DNA from: JBKQHQ01 sp052148715
Lineage (GTDB): Bacteria; Pseudomonadota; Alphaproteobacteria; Rhizobiales; Xanthobacteraceae
Direction of reading: 5' to 3'
Assembly: GCA_052148715.1 (NCBI GenBank)
Contig: JBKQHQ010000213.1
Location: forward strand, 1 to 63,536
DNA length: 63,536 bases
A program made the translations under genes and the position numbers. The notes under the pieces were generated by a model, which did not search any database, had not been told where the DNA came from, and was given only the letters and a program-made list of their open reading frames with translations. Positions 60,678-63,536 of this stretch are shown here, piece by piece (position 1 is the stretch's first letter; the number at the start of each line of letters is the position of its first letter).

Positions 60678-61067
60678 ATGGCGAGCGAACGCAAGTGGTT
60701 CATCCACAACATCGCCGAGGTGCCGTGGCGCCAGTTTCCGGATCATTTCGGCGGCGCACTGTCGAAACCCCTGGTCATGCCCGAGACGGCGGGCTCGCGG
60801 CACATCGACTATCGGATCTCGATGTACCAGCCGATGGCCTATGTGAAGGTGCACCGGCACAAGGTGCAGGAGCAGGTCTATCACGTGCTCGACGGCGAAG
60901 GCCTGATGGAGATCGACGGCAAAAGCCATGTCGTGCGCAAGCACGATTACATCTTTCTGCCCCCCGGCGTCGATCACGCGATCTCCAACACCGGCCTTGT
61001 CGATCTCGTCTTCCTTGTCGTTACGTCTCCGGTCACCGATGACGCGACGGGGGAGGCGACCCGGTGA
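60678..61067 (+). CDS. Cupin-domain protein
   Basis: A 129-residue single-cupin protein: YQPMAYVKVHRHKVQEQVYH with the metal-binding His residues (H-x-H...E), VLDGEGLMEIDGKSH, and the second motif YIFLPPGVDHAISN with PxGxxH. The start 60678 is favoured by GGGAG eight bases before; an ATG at 60663 is in frame. Its stop overlaps the IclR start as GTGA. It may be a small dioxygenase, isomerase or sensor linked to the pathway of its neighbours. Confidence 0.87.
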   Translation: MASERKWFIHNIAEVPWRQFPDHFGGALSKPLVMPETAGSRHIDYRISMYQPMAYVKVHRHKVQEQVYHVLDGEGLMEIDGKSHVVRKHDYIFLPPGVDHAISNTGLVDLVFLVVTSPVTDDATGEATR

Positions 61068-61972
61068 GAGCGCGAGCCAGGACGAAGGCGATCGGGAAGC
61101 CGGCGGCGGCGGCCAAAGCCGGGATCGCCCGGCTGGTGCAGCCTTCGCGGCCGGACATCGACGACGACGCCGAGGATCGGCAGCGCGCCGGCGTCCAGTC
61201 GCTCGGCCGCGCATTCGCGATCCTGGAGGAGGTCGCGCGCCACCGGGAGGGGATAGGGCTTGCGGAGCTGAGCAAGCGGGTCGGCCTGCACACCTCCACC
61301 ACGTTCCATCTCGCCAAGACGATGGTGTCGCTCGGCTACATCCGCCAGGAGAAGGGCTCCAAGCGCTATCGCGTCGGCCGGCCGCTGTTCGCGCTCGCGG
61401 CGAGTGCGCTCGATGAGATCGAGATGGTGAACGTCGCGACGCCGATCCTGGAAGACCTTTCGCGGAAAACCGGCGAAAGCAGCCATTTCGCGGTGCGCAT
61501 GGGTGACGCCGTGGTCGTGATCGCCCGCACCGGCGGGCCCGGCGCGTTCCAGCTGACCGACCGCGTCGGCGTCGTCCGGCCGGCCCACTGCACCGCGCTC
61601 GGCAAGGTGATTCTCGCCTCGCTGCGGGATGATCAGCTCGAGCGTTTCCTGGAACGCGCCGAGCTCAAGCCATCGACCGAGAAGTCGATCACGGAAATTC
61701 CGCTGCTGTTGCGTGAGCTCGAGGAGGTCAGGCGCAGCGGCATCGCGTTCGACGACGGCGAATTCAACGTCGAAGTCCGCTGCCTGGCGGTCCCGGTGAA
61801 AGACTTTACCGGCCAGATCATTGGCGCACTCGGCATCTCCTGCCCGGTCTGGCGCCTGTCGATCCAGGCCCTGCGAAGCCGTGCGAAAATCGTGCAGGCG
61901 GCCGCCGATCGCCTGTCCGCCGAGTTCGGTGCGAAAGGCGCGGCGTCGCTTTCGCGATCGTCCTCGGAGTGA
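61064..61972 (+). CDS. IclR-family transcriptional regulator
   Basis: A 302-residue regulator from GTG 61064. A basic 40-residue lead precedes the winged HTH (VQSLGRAFAILEEVARHREG, IGLAELSKRVGLHTSTTFHL). The effector domain contains RPAHCTALGKVILASL and VRCLAVPVKDFTGQIIGALG. It is coupled to the cupin gene. It probably controls the ThDP/cupin genes and the downstream solute-binding gene, ahead of which a palindrome is found at 62049-62068. Confidence 0.92.
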   Translation: MRARARTKAIGKPAAAAKAGIARLVQPSRPDIDDDAEDRQRAGVQSLGRAFAILEEVARHREGIGLAELSKRVGLHTSTTFHLAKTMVSLGYIRQEKGSKRYRVGRPLFALAASALDEIEMVNVATPILEDLSRKTGESSHFAVRMGDAVVVIARTGGPGAFQLTDRVGVVRPAHCTALGKVILASLRDDQLERFLERAELKPSTEKSITEIPLLLRELEEVRRSGIAFDDGEFNVEVRCLAVPVKDFTGQIIGALGISCPVWRLSIQALRSRAKIVQAAADRLSAEFGAKGAASLSRSSSE

Positions 61973-62048
61973 CAGCCATGCAGTATGGCGTTGACAAGCG
62001 GCCGGTACCTTCGGAAGAATCATTCGACAATAAAGAAGCGCATCTCAC

Positions 62049-62068
62049 ATTCTGGCATAGACCGGAAT
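62049..62068. promoter_or_regulatory. Imperfect palindrome before the solute-binding gene
   Basis: ATTCTGGC-ATAG-ACCGGAAT is an 8-4-8 inverted repeat with two mismatched pairs, 41 bases upstream of the start at 62110. It is a candidate site for the adjacent IclR regulator. Confidence 0.4.
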
Positions 62069-62109
62069 TTGCACGGCGCGCCACGCACTCAAACGGGAGG
62101 AGATCAGCG

Positions 62110-63348
62110 ATGACCTGCAGCAGCCGAAGAAGCGTGTTGAAAGCCGGTGCCGTGATGGCGGGCGGCTATGCGCTCGGCTTTCCGACGATAGCGCGCGCCC
62201 AGTCGGACGCGATCAAGATCGGCCATCTCACGCCGTTGACCGGTTTTCTCGGCGCGCTCGGCGAATACGCCGTCCTTGGTATCAGGATGGCCGAGGAGGA
62301 GCTCAACAAGAGCGGCGGCGTGATGGGGCGAAAGATCGAAGTGATGTCGGAGGACTCGATCAATCCCGCGACCGCCGCGACCAAGGCTCAGCGCATGCTT
62401 GAGCGCGACGGTGCGACGGTGCTGATGGGCGAGATCAACTCTGCTTCCGCGTTGACCATCTCCCAGGTAGCGGCGCGCAACAAGCGCTTGTTCATGAGCA
62501 TCGGTGCTCGCTCCGACGCGCTACGCGGCAAGAACTGCAACCGCTACACGTTCCACGTCGACATTCCGAGCACCGTCATGGTCAATACGGTCGGCCAAGC
62601 GCTGCTGCGCGAGAATATGGTGAAGGGCAAAAAATTCTTCACCCTGACGGCTGACTATATCTTTGGTCATGATCTCGCGGCCGTAGCCAAGACCTTTTTC
62701 GCCACTCATGAAGGCAACCTGATCGGGGATGAGTTGATAGCAACCGACGTGACCGACTTCAGTCCCTATCTGCTCAAAATCCGGCAGGCGAAGCCCGACG
62801 TGGTCTGCTCCAACCTGGCGGGCAATCAGGTGACCAACCTGATCAAGCAATACGCCGAGTTCGGCCTTCCCTATCCGATCGTCGGCTTCAACCTCAACAC
62901 GGCGGACGCCTGGGCGGCGGGCGAAGGCAACCTGAGCGGCACCTGGCCGACGGTCTGGCACCACGATCTCGACACGCCCGAATCCAAGGCCTTCGTCGCC
63001 GCCTTCCTCGCCAAGCACGGCAAGCCGCCTGAGAACCATGCCTGGATCGAATACGTCTCGCTCAAGATGATGGCGCAGGCCATGAACGAGACCAAGTCGA
63101 CCGACACGGACAGCCTGGTTGGCTATTTCGAGAAGGAGACCAAGTTCGACATCCTGAAGGCGCGCAAGGGCTATTTCCGCTCGTGGGACCATCAGCTCAT
63201 GCAGGAGGCCTATCCGTTCACGGTCAAGCCGAAGGGCCAAGCCAAGGACAAGTGGGACTTTTTGGCGCTCGGCGCTGCCGTGCCCGGCGCGGACGAGTCG
63301 CTCGAGGCCATTGCCACGACCAAAGACCAAAACACCTGCGTGATGTAG
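62110..63348 (+). CDS. ABC transporter solute-binding protein (branched-chain amino acid/LivK-like)
   Basis: A 412-residue periplasmic protein. The start at 62110 follows a strong RBS (gggaggagatc) and gives a twin-arginine-like signal (SSRRSVLKAGAVMAGG, cleavage near ARA). The mature part is the type I fold: IKIGHLTPLTGFLGALGEYA, GRKIEVMSEDSINPATAATK, FFTLTADYIFGHDLAAVAKT. Such proteins bind amides, aromatic acids or amino acids. No permease or ATPase gene is within the window, but they may lie beyond its right edge. Confidence 0.88.
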   Translation: MTCSSRRSVLKAGAVMAGGYALGFPTIARAQSDAIKIGHLTPLTGFLGALGEYAVLGIRMAEEELNKSGGVMGRKIEVMSEDSINPATAATKAQRMLERDGATVLMGEINSASALTISQVAARNKRLFMSIGARSDALRGKNCNRYTFHVDIPSTVMVNTVGQALLRENMVKGKKFFTLTADYIFGHDLAAVAKTFFATHEGNLIGDELIATDVTDFSPYLLKIRQAKPDVVCSNLAGNQVTNLIKQYAEFGLPYPIVGFNLNTADAWAAGEGNLSGTWPTVWHHDLDTPESKAFVAAFLAKHGKPPENHAWIEYVSLKMMAQAMNETKSTDTDSLVGYFEKETKFDILKARKGYFRSWDHQLMQEAYPFTVKPKGQAKDKWDFLALGAAVPGADESLEAIATTKDQNTCVM

Positions 63349-63377
63349 GAGCTGATTTCGATCGACTGGAATCACAT

Positions 63378-63536
63378 GTAGGGTGGGCAAAGGCGGCCCC
63401 GAAGTTTCGATTTATGCACCGCGCCGGGTCCGCCGTGCCCACGCGGGTGAAGTTTGTCAACGGATGGGTCAGGGCCTCACGTGGGCACGGCGGAACACGC
63501 GCCGCGCCAACGCGGTGGTGCCTTGGCCGCCTTTGC
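63378..63536. repeat. MITE- or REP-like element with nested inverted repeats, reaching the window end
   Basis: Outer inverted repeat GCAAAGGCGGC (63387-63397) and GCCGCCTTTGC (63526-63536). Inner perfect 14-bp inverted repeat CCGCCGTGCCCACG (63430-63443) and CGTGGGCACGGCGG (63480-63493). The flank begins GTAGGGTGGG. It lies downstream of the solute-binding gene and has no coding capacity. Confidence 0.65.

Noticed and set aside
1..63536. CRISPR arrays, rRNA genes and replication origins
   Set aside because: No regularly spaced direct repeats, rRNA-like sequence or DnaA-box cluster was noticed anywhere in the window.

Overview
The window looks like chromosomal DNA of a high-GC alphaproteobacterium, most probably Hyphomicrobiales near Bradyrhizobium, Rhodopseudomonas or Xanthobacteraceae. 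The basis is the protein families, a FixK/FNR-type box ahead of a polyhydroxyalkanoate (PHA) operon, a GapR relic, the two tRNA 3' ends, and intergenic palindromes of the kind common in that group. No species can be named from the sequence alone.

Region 1 (1-15.4 kb). A long minus-strand operon runs phaP, phaC, phaB, phaA, Zn-alcohol dehydrogenase, phosphotransacylase, acetate kinase and a PhaC-like Cys-hydrolase, followed by the start of a plasma-membrane-type H+-ATPase cut by the window edge. A TTGAT-N4-GTCAA box lies 51 bp before phaP. Single-base indels break phaC once and phaB twice as the sequence stands. A fabI relic lies upstream of the box. Rightward lie a DUF1269 stress protein, IS91-transposase and gapR relics, mgtA, and an inverted, decayed copy of the hydrolase-end/ATPase-start junction.

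Region 2 (15.4-19.4 kb). This is a scarred stretch: a YihY membrane protein, a helicase relic, a tyrosine recombinase bracketed by two different tRNA 3'-end remnants (Phe-like and Arg), a VapC relic and a candidate sRNA with a strong terminator.

Region 3 (19.5-31.6 kb). A ten-gene minus-strand exopolysaccharide operon covers an export protein, four glycosyltransferases, two polytopic membrane proteins, a NodB-type deacetylase, a flippase and a secreted GH5 glycosidase. Many junctions overlap as ATGA or GTGA.

Region 4 (32-46.4 kb). TMEM175-like channel, a flavin monooxygenase and a DHDPS-family lyase come first. A second acyl-phosphate module follows on the plus strand: FabI-like reductase, DUF3141 PhaC-like hydrolase, MaoC-Pta fusion and AckA. 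It shares Pta, AckA, a Cys-hydrolase and (as a relic) FabI with Region 1. The two modules look like versions of one system that could turn PHA-derived acyl-CoA into acyl-phosphate, acid and ATP. A DHDPS relic, a TRAP transporter, an outer-membrane barrel and msrB follow.

Region 5 (46.4-63.5 kb). This holds a DUF4160/DUF2442 pair with its own palindrome, an RND pump with MFP and TetR genes and two matching operators, a Uma2 protein and a creatininase-like hydrolase. A putative URC-type uracil catabolic set follows (GTP cyclohydrolase II homologue, DUF1688, divergent UPRT). After it come a Fic antitoxin with a broken fic gene, a TPP enzyme, a cupin, an IclR regulator and a solute-binding protein.
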